A stretch of 64,000 bases of DNA, from positions 62,001 through 126,000 of the forward strand of contig CALJAM010000026.1 of assembly GCA_938027685.1 (NCBI GenBank), given 5' to 3'. The translations under genes were made by a program, and so were the position numbers. This document shows positions 18,223 to 29,110 of this stretch, piece after piece (positions within the stretch are counted from its first letter, which is position 1; each line of letters begins with the position of its first letter). This DNA is from an uncultured Bryobacteraceae bacterium (lineage in GTDB: Bacteria; Acidobacteriota; Terriglobia; Bryobacterales; Bryobacteraceae). A model generated the notes under the pieces. It searched no databases, was not told where the DNA came from, and saw only the letters and a list, made by a program, of their open reading frames with translations.

Positions 18223-20694
18223 TCAGAAAGGTTTGGCCCGCACGTAAAGCTGAAAGGGAGCCCAGTAGTACGGCTTGCTCCACGCGGTGCGACCGGCGAT
18301 CAGTGCGAGTTTCGCCGCCCGCAGGGCTTCCGCCGGGGAAAGGCCGCGCGCAAGCCCTTGATACAGTAGCCCCATCAGTTCGGCGGTGGAATCATCGTGA
18401 ACGTCCCATAAGCTCGCGATCACGTTGCTCGCACCGGCCAGCAGAAAGGCCCATGCAAAGCCCACAAGGCCTTCGCCCGCGTAGACGCGCGAGCCGGCGC
18501 CGCGGCATGCCGATAGCGTCACCAGACGAGCGCCTAACGGCTCCTGGATGACCTCGCGCGCGTACAACTTCCATCCCTGCGCTTCCGGCGCCAGGACGAC
18601 GGCCGAATCCAGAGGGTTCTCCGCGCTGGCCTCCGCGTGGGCCGCGAAATGGATGAGAGAGAACCGACGGGGCCGGCTGGCTCGATACACGGAGGGACGG
18701 GCTTCCTTGCCTCGGACCACATGAACGACGCCGGGAGGCAGAGCCTGCTCGATGCTGCGGATCTCCTGCTCGACCGCAGGCAGACGCGGGAAACGCCGGC
18801 CGACCGGCGGGGGATCACCGATCAACAGCAGGCTCTGGCCGCCCGTCGCCCGCTCGTCGGAGTGTTGCGCCAACAAGGCCAGCGACGGCGAAACGCACAG
18901 TACGACATCCTCGATCCAATACCGCGAGCGGCCTTCGCCCACGACCAGCGTCTCCAAATTGATCTCGTGCAAAGGCCCGTCCGGAACAACGATCACTCGC
19001 CTCCGTCCGGCCAGCTCGCTTTTGAGAGGTGCCGCTACGGCCTGGTAAAGTTCGCGCGGGGCACGTGCTCCCTCCAAGAAATCACGCATCCCCTCTGCCG
19101 CGGTCCGCGTCGCGTGCGCCATGCGTCGGATCTCCCCTCCCGGGGCGAGACTGAACGCCTTGATGGTACGCTCGCGCACGACCCACGCGAACGAGCGCTT
19201 CGGCGCGACCCAGTAGGAAACCAACGCTGCACCGAGGCGTTCCGCCAGACGCTGGTAGGTTGCGGCGCCCGGAACCGCGCCGCTGCTGCCCAGGCCCAGC
19301 TTCGCCAGCAGCACACGTGCGCGGCTCGCTTCCGCCACCTCGAGGGCGCGCTCCACTTTACCCGAGCTCATCAGGTAGTCTACGTACTCCTCGTACAGCC
19401 GACGCGCACGCGCTTGAAAGCTGAGCTTCCATTCTTCGCGGCTCAGGGTGGTCCGCCTTTGCTCGAGCAATCGCGCCGCCCGGGCGAAGTGCTCTTCGGC
19501 CTCGGCCCAGCGCCGGCTTGCCCCGCAGAGCGCGGCGAGCCCCGCGTGCGCGCTCCACACCACGTCGGGTTCCTCCGCCGGCGCCGCTGACGCAAGCACG
19601 TCGCGGAAGCCTTGTTCGGCCTCTTGCGCCTGGCCTCGCGCGGCGAGGATCCGCGCCCGCCACAGCCGCGACCATATTCCCGCATCGCGCGTCGGAACAC
19701 GCGGAGCGAGCGCGAGCGCCTCGCGATTCCACGACTCCGCCTCCTCCAGGGCGCCTCGATCCAGCGCCAGCTCCGTCAATCGGTTCAGCCACATCAAGGT
19801 GAAATAGGCAGTCTCCAGACGCCGGGAAACGGCCAGCGCCTCGCGGTAACAGGCGGCCGCGGCCGCGTGCTCATGTTGAAGGTGGCGGACCTCGCCCAGG
19901 TTGCCCAGCCAGACCTGCTGCGCGATGGGATCCCCCAATTGGCCGAGCAGCCGGGTAGCCTCGGCCAGCAACACCGCGGCGCGTTCGTAATCGCCCAAGC
20001 CTGCGTGGCAGCGGCCGAGATTGCCCAAAGTGTTGGCATAGAAACGCCGCGCTCCCGCCGCCTGCGCCAGCCGCAAGGCCTCTTCGAAGTACGGAATGGC
20101 CTCATCGTAGCGGGAACTGTTGATGCGCGCGAAGCCGCGATTGCCGTTGGCGGCGGCTTCCAGATACGGATCCCCTATCCGCCGCGCAACCTCCAACGCA
20201 TCGCGATAGGCGGCATCCGCGCTGTCGAACTCCCCGCATCGCGCCAGGGTGGATCCGCGCCAAAGCTGCACTTCGGCTGCTAGATCGGGCTGATCGACGC
20301 GGCGGGCAGCTTCCAGCGCCTCGTCCAAAAGCTGGCGCGATCCGAGGTAGTCGGCTAGCAGAAAGCGCGCCCGACCCAGGCACATCAGCCGGCGCGCTCG
20401 GTGAACAGCGAATGCCTCCCCGGCCGGCGGCTCCTCCTCGAGCAGGTCGAGCACCTCGCGCCCTTTGCCCTGATACGCGAGGATCTGCGCCCGCAGCAAC
20501 CGAAACTCCCAGTGGGAGGGCGTCGCGGGTCGTTTACGCCACCGCGCCCACCCCTGGTCCGCTAGCGCCAGTGCTCGGTTCAGATCGCCTTGGCGCATCT
20601 GGTGGCGGACGCGGTCCGCCAGCGCCCGTGCCGATCGTTCGCTTTCGAGCGCTCCGCAGCCGCCGAATCCCAAAAGCTGGAGGCCGACGACAAT
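18223..20694 (-). CDS. TPR-CHAT caspase-like protein (module A)
   Basis: A protein of about 823 residues. The N-terminus has a hydrophobic export-like segment ending in LLGFGGCG, a possible lipoprotein box. About ten TPR-like helical repeats follow, residues 25-430 (for example ANGNRGFARINSSRYDEAI). The last 300 residues are a CHAT domain: IVVPDGPLHEINLETL, the candidate catalytic His in HFAAHAEAS near 686, and Cys in LSACRGAG near 730, then GEGLVGFAWAFLLAGASNVIASLW. The start is uncertain: no ATG, GTG or TTG fits the end of the preceding gene. An ATT at 20694 and an upstream GTG at 20811 are alternatives. It is the last gene of the sigma/anti-sigma operon. Confidence 0.88.
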   Translation of the reverse strand: MVVGLQLLGFGGCGALESERSARALADRVRHQMRQGDLNRALALADQGWARWRKRPATPSHWEFRLLRAQILAYQGKGREVLDLLEEEPPAGEAFAVHRARRLMCLGRARFLLADYLGSRQLLDEALEAARRVDQPDLAAEVQLWRGSTLARCGEFDSADAAYRDALEVARRIGDPYLEAAANGNRGFARINSSRYDEAIPYFEEALRLAQAAGARRFYANTLGNLGRCHAGLGDYERAAVLLAEATRLLGQLGDPIAQQVWLGNLGEVRHLQHEHAAAAACYREALAVSRRLETAYFTLMWLNRLTELALDRGALEEAESWNREALALAPRVPTRDAGIWSRLWRARILAARGQAQEAEQGFRDVLASAAPAEEPDVVWSAHAGLAALCGASRRWAEAEEHFARAARLLEQRRTTLSREEWKLSFQARARRLYEEYVDYLMSSGKVERALEVAEASRARVLLAKLGLGSSGAVPGAATYQRLAERLGAALVSYWVAPKRSFAWVVRERTIKAFSLAPGGEIRRMAHATRTAAEGMRDFLEGARAPRELYQAVAAPLKSELAGRRRVIVVPDGPLHEINLETLVVGEGRSRYWIEDVVLCVSPSLALLAQHSDERATGGQSLLLIGDPPPVGRRFPRLPAVEQEIRSIEQALPPGVVHVVRGKEARPSVYRASRPRRFSLIHFAAHAEASAENPLDSAVVLAPEAQGWKLYAREVIQEPLGARLVTLSACRGAGSRVYAGEGLVGFAWAFLLAGASNVIASLWDVHDDSTAELMGLLYQGLARGLSPAEALRAAKLALIAGRTAWSKPYYWAPFQLYVRAKPF

Positions 20695-21401
20695 TACGGA
20701 TAATCGTGGCCGTCCGCCTCCAGGGCGGCGACCTCGAGCTCCCCCTCGGCGGGGCTGCCGAGCTTCAGACGCAGCATGGTGAGGCCTTGTCGGTACGGTG
20801 CAGCCGACCACTCGCAGAAGTATACCCGCCCTAAGTCGGCATGGTCCAGGTAGCCGTGATCCCACTCGTCGAACTTGAGCAACTCGTGCCTGGCCAGCGA
20901 GTGGCGAATACAGCCCCGGTTTTCACGCAGCTCCTTGCGGGCATTCCGCAGGTCTGCGTATTTCGAGGCGGCGCGGCTGAGCTCGTGATCGATTGCGATC
21001 ACGAGTTCAGCACCGCCCAGCGACAGGCCGGTGAAACCGCTGCCTGTGCTGTCGATCTCCGGCAAGCCGCTGCGCGTATGAACGATCGTCAGCGCTGCGA
21101 CGATTTCTTCCACACGCAGCACGTCGACCACGTTCAAGCCACGCACGCGCACTTTGAGCTCGGTGCGGCGCTCCCCGGCCCCGATTTCGAAGCCCGCCGC
21201 CGAGCACTCGGCCTCCTTGTAACTGACCAGCGGGCGCCCGGTTTCCGGGTCGCTCAGGCTGTACGGTCCCGAACGGACGCCGGCCCGACCTCCGATGCTC
21301 GGCAGCACGCAGGCGCAGTGATCGGCAACAGAGCTAGACACCGGCCTACGGAGGTACCCGGCGATGGCGAGAGCATGGCCGTGATAAATGAAGCGCGGCA
21401 T
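20694..21401 (-). CDS. Unknown 235-residue protein between anti-sigma and CHAT genes
   Basis: I do not recognise a firm family. It begins FIYHGHALAIAGYLRRP and has LPSIGGRAG, a beta-rich middle (TELKVRVRGLNVVDVLRVEEIVAAL), and STGSGFTGLSLGGAELVI, reminiscent of choice-of-anchor-type beta-sandwich proteins. The C-terminal half is charged (KYADLRNARKELRENRG) and ends in a region with DEWDHGYLDHADLG. No signal peptide or membrane helix is seen. AGGAGG lies 13 bases before the ATG. Its position between anti-sigma and CHAT genes makes it a candidate substrate, sensor or partner of the CHAT protein (inference from synteny). Confidence 0.6.
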   Translation of the reverse strand: MPRFIYHGHALAIAGYLRRPVSSSVADHCACVLPSIGGRAGVRSGPYSLSDPETGRPLVSYKEAECSAAGFEIGAGERRTELKVRVRGLNVVDVLRVEEIVAALTIVHTRSGLPEIDSTGSGFTGLSLGGAELVIAIDHELSRAASKYADLRNARKELRENRGCIRHSLARHELLKFDEWDHGYLDHADLGRVYFCEWSAAPYRQGLTMLRLKLGSPAEGELEVAALEADGHDYP

Positions 21402-21418
21402 AGAACGAACCGTTCCTC

Positions 21419-22072
21419 CTATTCGACGCGGATCACGAACTCAAAGCGGGCGATCTCTGCCCCGGGATCGGCCGCGCTTCGCAGCACGAGCGTGTAGTTT
21501 CCCGAGCGAAGCAAAGCCCGCGGCAGCAGCAGATGAAGCGGTTCGCCGGGGCGCGCAGGAGCGCTCGCCTCGACCGTCGCCGAGCGGCGACCGGAGGCCT
21601 CCCAGAGTTCGCAGCGATAGGCCTCGTGAGCGGCCGTGGGCGGCAAGTCGACCGCAAGACCGAGAAACTGCCGACCGGCGGGCAACACGATCTGCTGCTC
21701 TTCGCCGCGAACTACCGGGCGCAGGAACACCGCCGTGTAGCCTTGCGGCGCGCGCAACGCGGCGATCTCCCGTTCCAACGCCGGAATGCGCACCACCTTC
21801 CAGTAAAGTGCAAACGCCCCCAGGACTAGGCCCGCGGCCAGCGCCAGTGCCCGAAGCCACAAACGGGCAGCGGGCGACCGCTGCCTGCCGCCTTCTTGCT
21901 CACGCAACAGCGCACGGAGGTTCACCAGGGCGGCCGCGCAGGCGCGCACATCGCGGGCGCACTCGACGCACTCGAAAAAGTGCTCCTCGAAGGCTTCGCA
22001 CTCCTGCCGGCTGAGTTCGCCGAGCACGTATCGCTCGGCCGCCTGGCTGGCAACCGCTTCCTGATGGTCCAT
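21419..22072 (-). CDS. Membrane-anchored zinc-finger anti-sigma factor (module A)
   Basis: 217 residues. The N-terminal 60 residues form a ZAS-type anti-sigma domain with HxxxCxxC in EEHFFECVECARD. One transmembrane helix (LWLRALALAAGLVLGAFALYW) follows, then a coiled segment, then a beta-rich extracytoplasmic domain (YRCELWEASGR, LHLLLPRALLRSGNYTLVL). It would hold the adjacent sigma factor at the membrane and sense a periplasmic signal. The ATG at 22072 is eight bases past the sigma stop; the longer frame upstream overlaps sigma codons and lacks family similarity. Confidence 0.82.
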   Translation of the reverse strand: MDHQEAVASQAAERYVLGELSRQECEAFEEHFFECVECARDVRACAAALVNLRALLREQEGGRQRSPAARLWLRALALAAGLVLGAFALYWKVVRIPALEREIAALRAPQGYTAVFLRPVVRGEEQQIVLPAGRQFLGLAVDLPPTAAHEAYRCELWEASGRRSATVEASAPARPGEPLHLLLPRALLRSGNYTLVLRSAADPGAEIARFEFVIRVE

Positions 22073-22079
22073 GGGCGCC

Positions 22080-22718
22080 CTACCTATCCGTGATCTCCGC
22101 GGCGGGAGACGTTTCACCGCCGGCACCTGGCCGGCCGCCGCTCGGCTGGGGCCCGAGGCCCTGTTCGGTTTCCAGTGCGCGTCTGAGCCGCCTTTTGGCG
22201 CGCCAAAGCACGACGCGGAGATAGTCCGCACTGAGGCCTAGTTCCGAGCAGACCTGTCGGCGATCCCGCTCCTCCAGGAACACCAGCCGCAGCGCCTTTT
22301 GTTCCAGGTGGCTCAATTGCTCGAGCGCTGCCCCGACCGCCTGCTTCAGCTCTTCCCGCACCAGGCCCTCGTCGAGCAACATGCGGTAACCGGGCACCGA
22401 GCCAAGCTGACTCGCCCCGGACGGCTGCTCCTTCCTAAGATATTCCGCTAAGACCCGACGACAGACCGAGTACACGAAAGATCCCAGCCGATCCGGTCTC
22501 TCCAGCCCACCCTGGCGCCGCAATAGCTGGAAGACACGCAGAAACGTCTCCTGCGTGACGTCCTCGACCAACCTCGAGTTCCCGGTCCGCGCGAGGACCA
22601 CCAGCCGGATCAATTGCGCGAAATGGCGGACGAAGTGCGCTTCGGCCGAGGCCTCGCCGGCAAGAAGCCTCTCCAGATACTCGGCGTCGAAAACCGGCTC
22701 GCTGAGCGGCGCTCCCAA
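22080..22718 (-). CDS. ECF-type sigma-70 family factor (module A)
   Basis: About 212 residues. Region 2 includes FAQLIRLVVLARTGN, LVEDVTQETFLRVFQLL and LGSFVYSVCRRVLAEYLRK. Region 4 is a helix-turn-helix in EQKALRLVFLEERDRR, VCSELGLSADYLRVVLWRAKRRLRRAL. There is no sigma-1.1 or region 3. Two TTG starts are possible: 22760, and 22718, which lies 12 bases after a TATACT box (22736-22731) and is preferred here. It is the first gene of a four-gene operon with anti-sigma, the unknown protein and CHAT. Confidence 0.85.
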   Translation of the reverse strand: MGAPLSEPVFDAEYLERLLAGEASAEAHFVRHFAQLIRLVVLARTGNSRLVEDVTQETFLRVFQLLRRQGGLERPDRLGSFVYSVCRRVLAEYLRKEQPSGASQLGSVPGYRMLLDEGLVREELKQAVGAALEQLSHLEQKALRLVFLEERDRRQVCSELGLSADYLRVVLWRAKRRLRRALETEQGLGPQPSGGRPGAGGETSPAAEITDR

Positions 22719-22804
22719 GGCGTGCGCTTCAGTATATCGGTGGACCAGGGTCCTGCGCAAGGGCGGAATCCCAGCCCGTCGCTGTCAGGTTAGCGCGATC
22801 GCCA

Positions 22805-22839
22805 CCGGAGCCCCGGGGCCGCGACAGGCGGGGCTCCGG
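22805..22839. repeat. 11-bp inverted repeat between sigma A and clpX
   Basis: CCGGAGCCCCG and CGGGGCTCCGG form a perfect 11-bp inverted repeat with a 13-base loop. It lies about 90 bases upstream of the sigma gene start and about 165 bases before the clpX promoter, in the 22761-23092 divergent intergenic stretch. No T-tract follows, so it is more likely an operator or structured leader than an intrinsic terminator. Confidence 0.45.
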
Positions 22840-23004
22840 AGGCCGCCGACGTCGGCCGCGTGCCCGTGCTCCGGGCTGTGGTTCAGCTTGGCCAACAACC
22901 GTCGTAACCGGTCACGCCGCCTCGCCCCATTCCGGCGACCGGACGACCTTGAGCGGCGGGCTCAACCCGCGCCTCCGCGGTGAACAACAATAGCGCGCAC
23001 CTCG

Positions 23005-23033
23005 TTGCCACCCGCCCGGGATCCGGCGATAAT
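23005..23033 (+). promoter_or_regulatory. Sigma-70-type promoter of clpX
   Basis: TTGCCA (23005-23010) and GATAAT (23028-23033) are separated by exactly 17 bases. Transcription would start near 23040, giving a leader of about 50 bases before the clpX GTG at 23093. Confidence 0.6.
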
Positions 23034-23092
23034 AGAAGCAGGCCAATGACCATGATGCGGCCCGCCCAAGGGAGCGGCCGGGGAGAACGAAG

Positions 23093-24352
<1,260 letters not shown>

Positions 24353-24489
24353 AGACCCGCGGGCCGGGATGCTGCGGCGCCCGGAGCCGGCCGGTCCCGG
24401 TCGCCCGGGGGGCGGGACGCTAAAGCGTTTAAAGGCCGGCGAGCAGGTGCTCCGACAGCAACGGGGCGGGCCGACGCAGAGTAGCAATC

Positions 24490-26907
24490 ATGCTTTCCTC
24501 CAAGGAGAAATCCGAAACCCGGCGTTTGCCGATGATGCCCGTGCGGGACGTGGTGATCTTCCCGCACATGATGACGCCCTTCGTCGTCGGGCGCGAATCC
24601 AGCGTCCGCGCGCTCGAGGAGGCGCTGGCCACCGACAAGAAGATTTTTTTGGCCACCCAGCACGACGCCACGGTGGACGAGCCGCGGCCGGACGAGATCT
24701 ACCAGGTCGGGACCATCGTCAACATCGTGCAGAGCCTGCGCCTGCCCGACGGCAATATCAAGGTGCTGGTGGAGGGTCTCGAACGGGCCCGCATCGTTTC
24801 GGTCACCGACGAAGAGGGTTTCTTCCGCGCTGTCGTGCGGACCTTCCAGTTCCGGATCGAGCCCGGCCCTCAGTTGGATGCCCTCATCGCGCGCGTGACC
24901 TCGCTGTTTGAGCAGTACGTCAAGCTCAGCCAGAACGTCAACTACGAGACGATGGTCGCAGCCATCCGGGTCGATGATCCCGGTCGCTTGGCCGACACCG
25001 TCGCCGCCAACCTCCAGCTCACCATCGAGGAAAAGCAGGAGTTGCTGGAGATTTTCGATCCGATCGAGCGGTTGAATCGCATCGCGGACATGCTCGACAT
25101 CGAGATCGAAAAACTCAACGTGGACCGCGCCATCCAGGGCCGCGTCAAGCGTCAGATGGAACGCGCCCAGAAAGAGTATTACCTCAACGAGAAGATCAAA
25201 GCCATCCAGAAGGAACTGGGGCGCGGCGAGAAGAGCGAGATCGACGAGCTGAAAAAGAAGATCGAAGCGGCCGGCATGACCAAGGACGCTTACGAGAAGG
25301 CCATGGCGGAGCTCAGGCGGCTGGAAAACATGCCGCCCATGTCGGCCGAATCCACTGTCTCGCGCAACTATCTGGAGTGGCTGCTGGCCGTGCCCTGGAA
25401 GCAGCGCACGCGTGAAATCCGCGATCTGAAATACGCCGAAAAGGTTCTCGACGAAGATCACTACGGGTTGGAGAAAGTCAAGGAACGCATCCTCGAGTTC
25501 CTGGCCGTCCGGCGCCTGGTCAAGCAGCCCAAGGGCTCGATCCTCTGCTTCGTAGGCCCTCCCGGCGTAGGCAAGACCTCGCTGGGCATGTCCATCGCTC
25601 GCGCCACCGGGCGCAAGTTCGTGCGCCTTTCGCTGGGCGGGGTGCGCGACGAAGCTGAGATCCGCGGCCACCGCCGCACCTACATCGGCGCACTGCCCGG
25701 GCAGATCATCCAGATGATGCGCAAGGCCGGCACGCGCAACCCGGTCTTCATGCTGGATGAAGTGGACAAGATGTCCATGGACTTCCGCGGCGATCCCTCC
25801 GCCGCGTTGCTCGAGGTGCTCGATCCGGAACAGAACTACATGTTCATGGATCACTACCTCGACGTGGAGTACGACCTGAGCCAAGTCTTCTTCATCTGCA
25901 CGGCGAACGTATTGCACACGGTGCCCCCGGCCCTACAGGACCGCATGGAGGTGATCCGCCTTTCCGGCTACACCGAGCCGGAAAAGCTCGAGATCGCCAA
26001 GCGCTTCCTGGTGCCCAAGCAGATGAAGCAGACCGGTCTGACGCCGCAGATGGTCGAGTTCACCGAGGAGGGCCTGCTGCGGATCATCCGCTACTACACG
26101 CGCGAGGCGGGCGTGCGCAACCTGGAGCGCGAGATCGGCAACATCTGTCGGAAGGTGGCGCGCGCGGTGGTCAACGCGCGCAGCAGCAAGCCGCGCCAGG
26201 ACCCGCCCAAGGTCATCGTCGATGCCGAAGCCGTCACCCGCTTCTTGGGGCCGGAGAAGTTCCGCGATCTGGAGGCCGAGAAGCGTAACGAGATCGGCGC
26301 TGCCGTGGGACTGGCCTGGACCGAGGTCGGCGGCCAGCTGCTCACCACGGAAGCCATCATCATGGACGGCAAGGGCAAGCTGATCACCACCGGCAAGCTG
26401 GGCGACGTTATGCAGGAATCGGCGCAGGCCGCCATGAGTTACATCCGCTCGCGGGCGCAGATGCTGGGGCTGCCGCGTGATTTCTACCGCCACATCGACA
26501 TACACGTGCACGTGCCCGAAGGCGCCATCCCCAAGGACGGGCCTTCGGCCGGAATCACTATCGCCACGGCCATCGTGAGCGCGCTCACCAAAGTTCCCGT
26601 GCGCGGCGACGTGGCCATGACCGGGGAGATCACGCTGCGCGGGAAGGTCCTGCCCATCGGCGGCCTGAAGGAGAAACTTTTGGCGGCGCATCGCCACGGC
26701 ATTGTGGAGGCCGTGCTGCCGAGGGGCAACGAGAAGGACTTGCCCGACATCCCCGAAAACATCCGCAATCAGCTGAAGCTGCACTTCGTCGAGTCCATGG
26801 ACGAGGTGCTCAAGATCGCACTGGAGCGGGAGCTGCCCGCCGTGCCGCTGCCCGCTCCCCCGCCGGTGGACATGGTTGTCCAGGCGAGCGAGGAGCCGCT
26901 GCACTAA
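24490..26907 (+). CDS. lon: ATP-dependent protease Lon
   Basis: Homohexameric cytoplasmic serine-lysine protease for damaged and regulatory proteins, 805 residues. The N-terminal LON substrate domain starts [19 protein letters not shown]. Coiled helices follow, then AAA+ with Walker [12 protein letters not shown] near 355 and Walker B in [10 protein letters not shown]. The C-terminal protease domain has catalytic Ser in [10 protein letters not shown] near 685 and Lys in [13 protein letters not shown]. It follows clpX at 137 bases, a usual proteostasis grouping. Confidence 0.97.
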   Translation: MLSSKEKSETRRLPMMPVRDVVIFPHMMTPFVVGRESSVRALEEALATDKKIFLATQHDATVDEPRPDEIYQVGTIVNIVQSLRLPDGNIKVLVEGLERARIVSVTDEEGFFRAVVRTFQFRIEPGPQLDALIARVTSLFEQYVKLSQNVNYETMVAAIRVDDPGRLADTVAANLQLTIEEKQELLEIFDPIERLNRIADMLDIEIEKLNVDRAIQGRVKRQMERAQKEYYLNEKIKAIQKELGRGEKSEIDELKKKIEAAGMTKDAYEKAMAELRRLENMPPMSAESTVSRNYLEWLLAVPWKQRTREIRDLKYAEKVLDEDHYGLEKVKERILEFLAVRRLVKQPKGSILCFVGPPGVGKTSLGMSIARATGRKFVRLSLGGVRDEAEIRGHRRTYIGALPGQIIQMMRKAGTRNPVFMLDEVDKMSMDFRGDPSAALLEVLDPEQNYMFMDHYLDVEYDLSQVFFICTANVLHTVPPALQDRMEVIRLSGYTEPEKLEIAKRFLVPKQMKQTGLTPQMVEFTEEGLLRIIRYYTREAGVRNLEREIGNICRKVARAVVNARSSKPRQDPPKVIVDAEAVTRFLGPEKFRDLEAEKRNEIGAAVGLAWTEVGGQLLTTEAIIMDGKGKLITTGKLGDVMQESAQAAMSYIRSRAQMLGLPRDFYRHIDIHVHVPEGAIPKDGPSAGITIATAIVSALTKVPVRGDVAMTGEITLRGKVLPIGGLKEKLLAAHRHGIVEAVLPRGNEKDLPDIPENIRNQLKLHFVESMDEVLKIALERELPAVPLPAPPPVDMVVQASEEPLH

Positions 26908-26958
26908 GGTTTCGGGTCGCGCTTCGGCGAGCCGGGCGCGACCCAAGGAGTGACTGCC

Positions 26959-28482
26959 TTGTCGAACGAAGTCCTGAACCGCGAAAACAAGTCCAATCCG
27001 ACTCCGACGCAGGAGACCCCACCGGCTCCTGCTCCTGTGGCGCCCCCGCAAGAGAAGCCTGCCCAGACGGGCGCGGTCGAGGCCAGGCCCGCGCCGCCCG
27101 ATGCGCGGCCGGCGTCCGGCTCCGCTGCCGAAACCAAGACGGCCGAGCCTGCCCCCGCCCAGCCTACACAAGCCAAGCGCAAGCAGGCCGAAAAGCCGGC
27201 CAACAAGGAAGCCGGCACAACCACCGCGCCTTCACTCGATCTCAAGGTCCTCAAGGACATGAGCATCCAGCAGCTCAACCAGATCGCCAAGGATCTGGGC
27301 ATCACGGGAGCTGCCGGCATGCGCAAGCAGGAGCTCATCTTCAAGATCCTCCAAGCGCAGGCGGAAAAAGCCGGGCTCATCTTTTCCGAGGGCGTGCTCG
27401 AGTGCCTGCCTGACGGCTTCGGTTTCCTGCGGGCGCCCGAGTACAACTACCTGCCCGGGCCCGACGACGTCTACGTCTCGCCCTCTCAGATCCGCCGGTT
27501 CGATCTGCGCACCGGCGACACCATCTCGGGCCAGATCCGCCCGCCCAAGGAGGGCGAACGCTATTTCGCCCTCATCAAGGTCGACGCGATCAACTTCGAG
27601 CCGCCTGAAGAGGCGCGCACCAAGATCTTCTTCGACAACCTCACCCCGCTCTATCCGAATCAGCGCATCCGCCTGGAGACTACCCGCGACAACTATTCCG
27701 GTCGCATCATGGACCTGCTGACGCCCATCGGCAAGGGCCAGCGCGGATTGATCGTGGCCCCGCCGCGCACCGGCAAGACCATGCTCCTGCAATCCATCGC
27801 CAACTCGATCACCACCAACCACCCTGAGATCATCCTCATTGTTCTGCTCATTGATGAGCGGCCCGAAGAGGTGACCGACATGCAACGCTCGGTCAAGGGC
27901 GAGGTCATCTCTTCGACGTTCGACGAGCCGGCCTCGCGGCACGTGCAGGTGGCCGAGATGGTGATCGAGAAAGCCAAGCGCCTGGTCGAGCACAAGCGCG
28001 ACGTAGTCATCCTGTTGGACTCGATCACGCGGCTGGCGCGGGCTTACAACACCATCGTGCCGCCCTCGGGCAAGGTGCTCTCGGGCGGCGTGGACTCGAA
28101 CGCCCTGCAGCGGCCTAAGCGCTTCTTCGGCGCCGCGCGCAACGTGGAGGAGGGCGGTTCGTTGACCATCATCGCGACCGCGCTGATCGACACCGGCAGC
28201 CGGATGGACGACGTGATCTTCGAAGAGTTCAAAGGCACGGGCAACATGGAGATCCACCTGGACCGCCGTCTGGTGGACAAGCGCATCTTCCCGGCCATCG
28301 ACATCCACAAGAGCGGAACGCGCAAGGAAGAGTTGCTCCAACCCAAGGAGGAACTGAATCGCGTCTGGGTGCTCCGCAAGGTGCTCGCGCCCCTGTCGCC
28401 TGTCGAGGCCATGGAACTGCTTCTGGACAAACTCTCGAAGACGCGCAATAACGCGGAGTTCCTGGCCTCCATGAGCAGTTGA
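26959..28482 (+). CDS. rho: Transcription termination factor Rho with a long N-terminal extension
   Basis: RNA-dependent ATPase helicase that terminates transcription; about 507 residues against about 420 in E. coli. Residues 1-85 are a Pro/Ala/Lys/Glu-rich disordered extension. After it come the Rho_N helical domain ([15 protein letters not shown]), the cold-shock RNA-binding domain ([19 protein letters not shown]), and the ATPase core ([58 protein letters not shown]). TTG at 26959 has AAGGAG eight bases upstream; the GTG at 26950 overlaps that element and is less likely. Confidence 0.95.
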   Translation: MSNEVLNRENKSNPTPTQETPPAPAPVAPPQEKPAQTGAVEARPAPPDARPASGSAAETKTAEPAPAQPTQAKRKQAEKPANKEAGTTTAPSLDLKVLKDMSIQQLNQIAKDLGITGAAGMRKQELIFKILQAQAEKAGLIFSEGVLECLPDGFGFLRAPEYNYLPGPDDVYVSPSQIRRFDLRTGDTISGQIRPPKEGERYFALIKVDAINFEPPEEARTKIFFDNLTPLYPNQRIRLETTRDNYSGRIMDLLTPIGKGQRGLIVAPPRTGKTMLLQSIANSITTNHPEIILIVLLIDERPEEVTDMQRSVKGEVISSTFDEPASRHVQVAEMVIEKAKRLVEHKRDVVILLDSITRLARAYNTIVPPSGKVLSGGVDSNALQRPKRFFGAARNVEEGGSLTIIATALIDTGSRMDDVIFEEFKGTGNMEIHLDRRLVDKRIFPAIDIHKSGTRKEELLQPKEELNRVWVLRKVLAPLSPVEAMELLLDKLSKTRNNAEFLASMSS

Positions 28483-28515
28483 GCGCGGTCGGCGTCACGT
28501 TCCGGATACGCGGGC

Positions 28516-28737
28516 ATGGCGGGCAAACGAACGGGTTGGGCGTTGGTGGCCCGCTACAGCGGGCTCGCGTTCCTGCTGCCTGCCACCACCTTCGCGGGCT
28601 ACGTGATCGGCTGGCTGCTCGATCGCCTCTTTCGGACCCGCTTCCTCTACTTGGTCTTCCTGCTGTTCGGCATAGCGGGCGGCTTCATGGAACTGTTGCG
28701 TACCCTGCGGCGGGATATCGAGGATGAGCGAAGCTGA
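28516..28737 (+). CDS. atpZ: AtpZ-type F0F1-associated small membrane protein
   Basis: The 73-residue protein has two transmembrane helices (YSGLAFLLPATTFAGYVIGW and FLYLVFLLFGIAGGFMELL) joined by LLDRLFRTR, the AtpZ/AtpI family pattern. The family helps assemble the c-ring or transport Mg2+ for ATP synthase. It opens the atp cluster and its end overlaps the next gene by 14 bases. Confidence 0.8.
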   Translation: MAGKRTGWALVARYSGLAFLLPATTFAGYVIGWLLDRLFRTRFLYLVFLLFGIAGGFMELLRTLRRDIEDERS

Positions 28738-29110
28738 GGCGTTGCGCGTCGAGCAGGCGCTCGTGCGGATCCGGCGATTGATGGCGGGCCTGGCCCTCGC
28801 AGGCACGGCTGTGACGCTCGCGATCAAAGGCCCAGCTTGGGGGGGCGGCTTCCTGGCCGGGGCGCTGGCCGCCATCGCCAACTTTCGCTGGCTGGAACAG
28901 ATCGCCGGCGGCCTGGCCTCGGGGCGCGGCGCCAGGCGCGTGCGCTGGGCCGTTCTGTTCGGCATGCGTTACGTGGTCTTGGGCGCGGCCGCTTATGTTA
29001 TAGTGAAACTGTTTGGCATCAGCGGGCTGGCGATCCTGGCGGGCCTGCTTGTAGCCGCCGCCGCCGTGCTGGCGGAAATGCTGTACGAACTTCTCCATGC
29101 AGGAACATGA
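28724..29110 (+). CDS. atpI: ATP synthase subunit I-like membrane protein
   Basis: The 128-residue protein has four hydrophobic helices (LMAGLALAGTAVTLAI, WGGGFLAGALAAIANFRWL, VLFGMRYVVLGAAAYVIV, LAILAGLLVAAAAVLAEML). The pattern and position before atpB fit the AtpI/ATP-synthase-I family. It overlaps atpZ upstream and atpB downstream (14 bases each), indicating translational coupling. Confidence 0.75.
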   Translation: MSEAEALRVEQALVRIRRLMAGLALAGTAVTLAIKGPAWGGGFLAGALAAIANFRWLEQIAGGLASGRGARRVRWAVLFGMRYVVLGAAAYVIVKLFGISGLAILAGLLVAAAAVLAEMLYELLHAGT

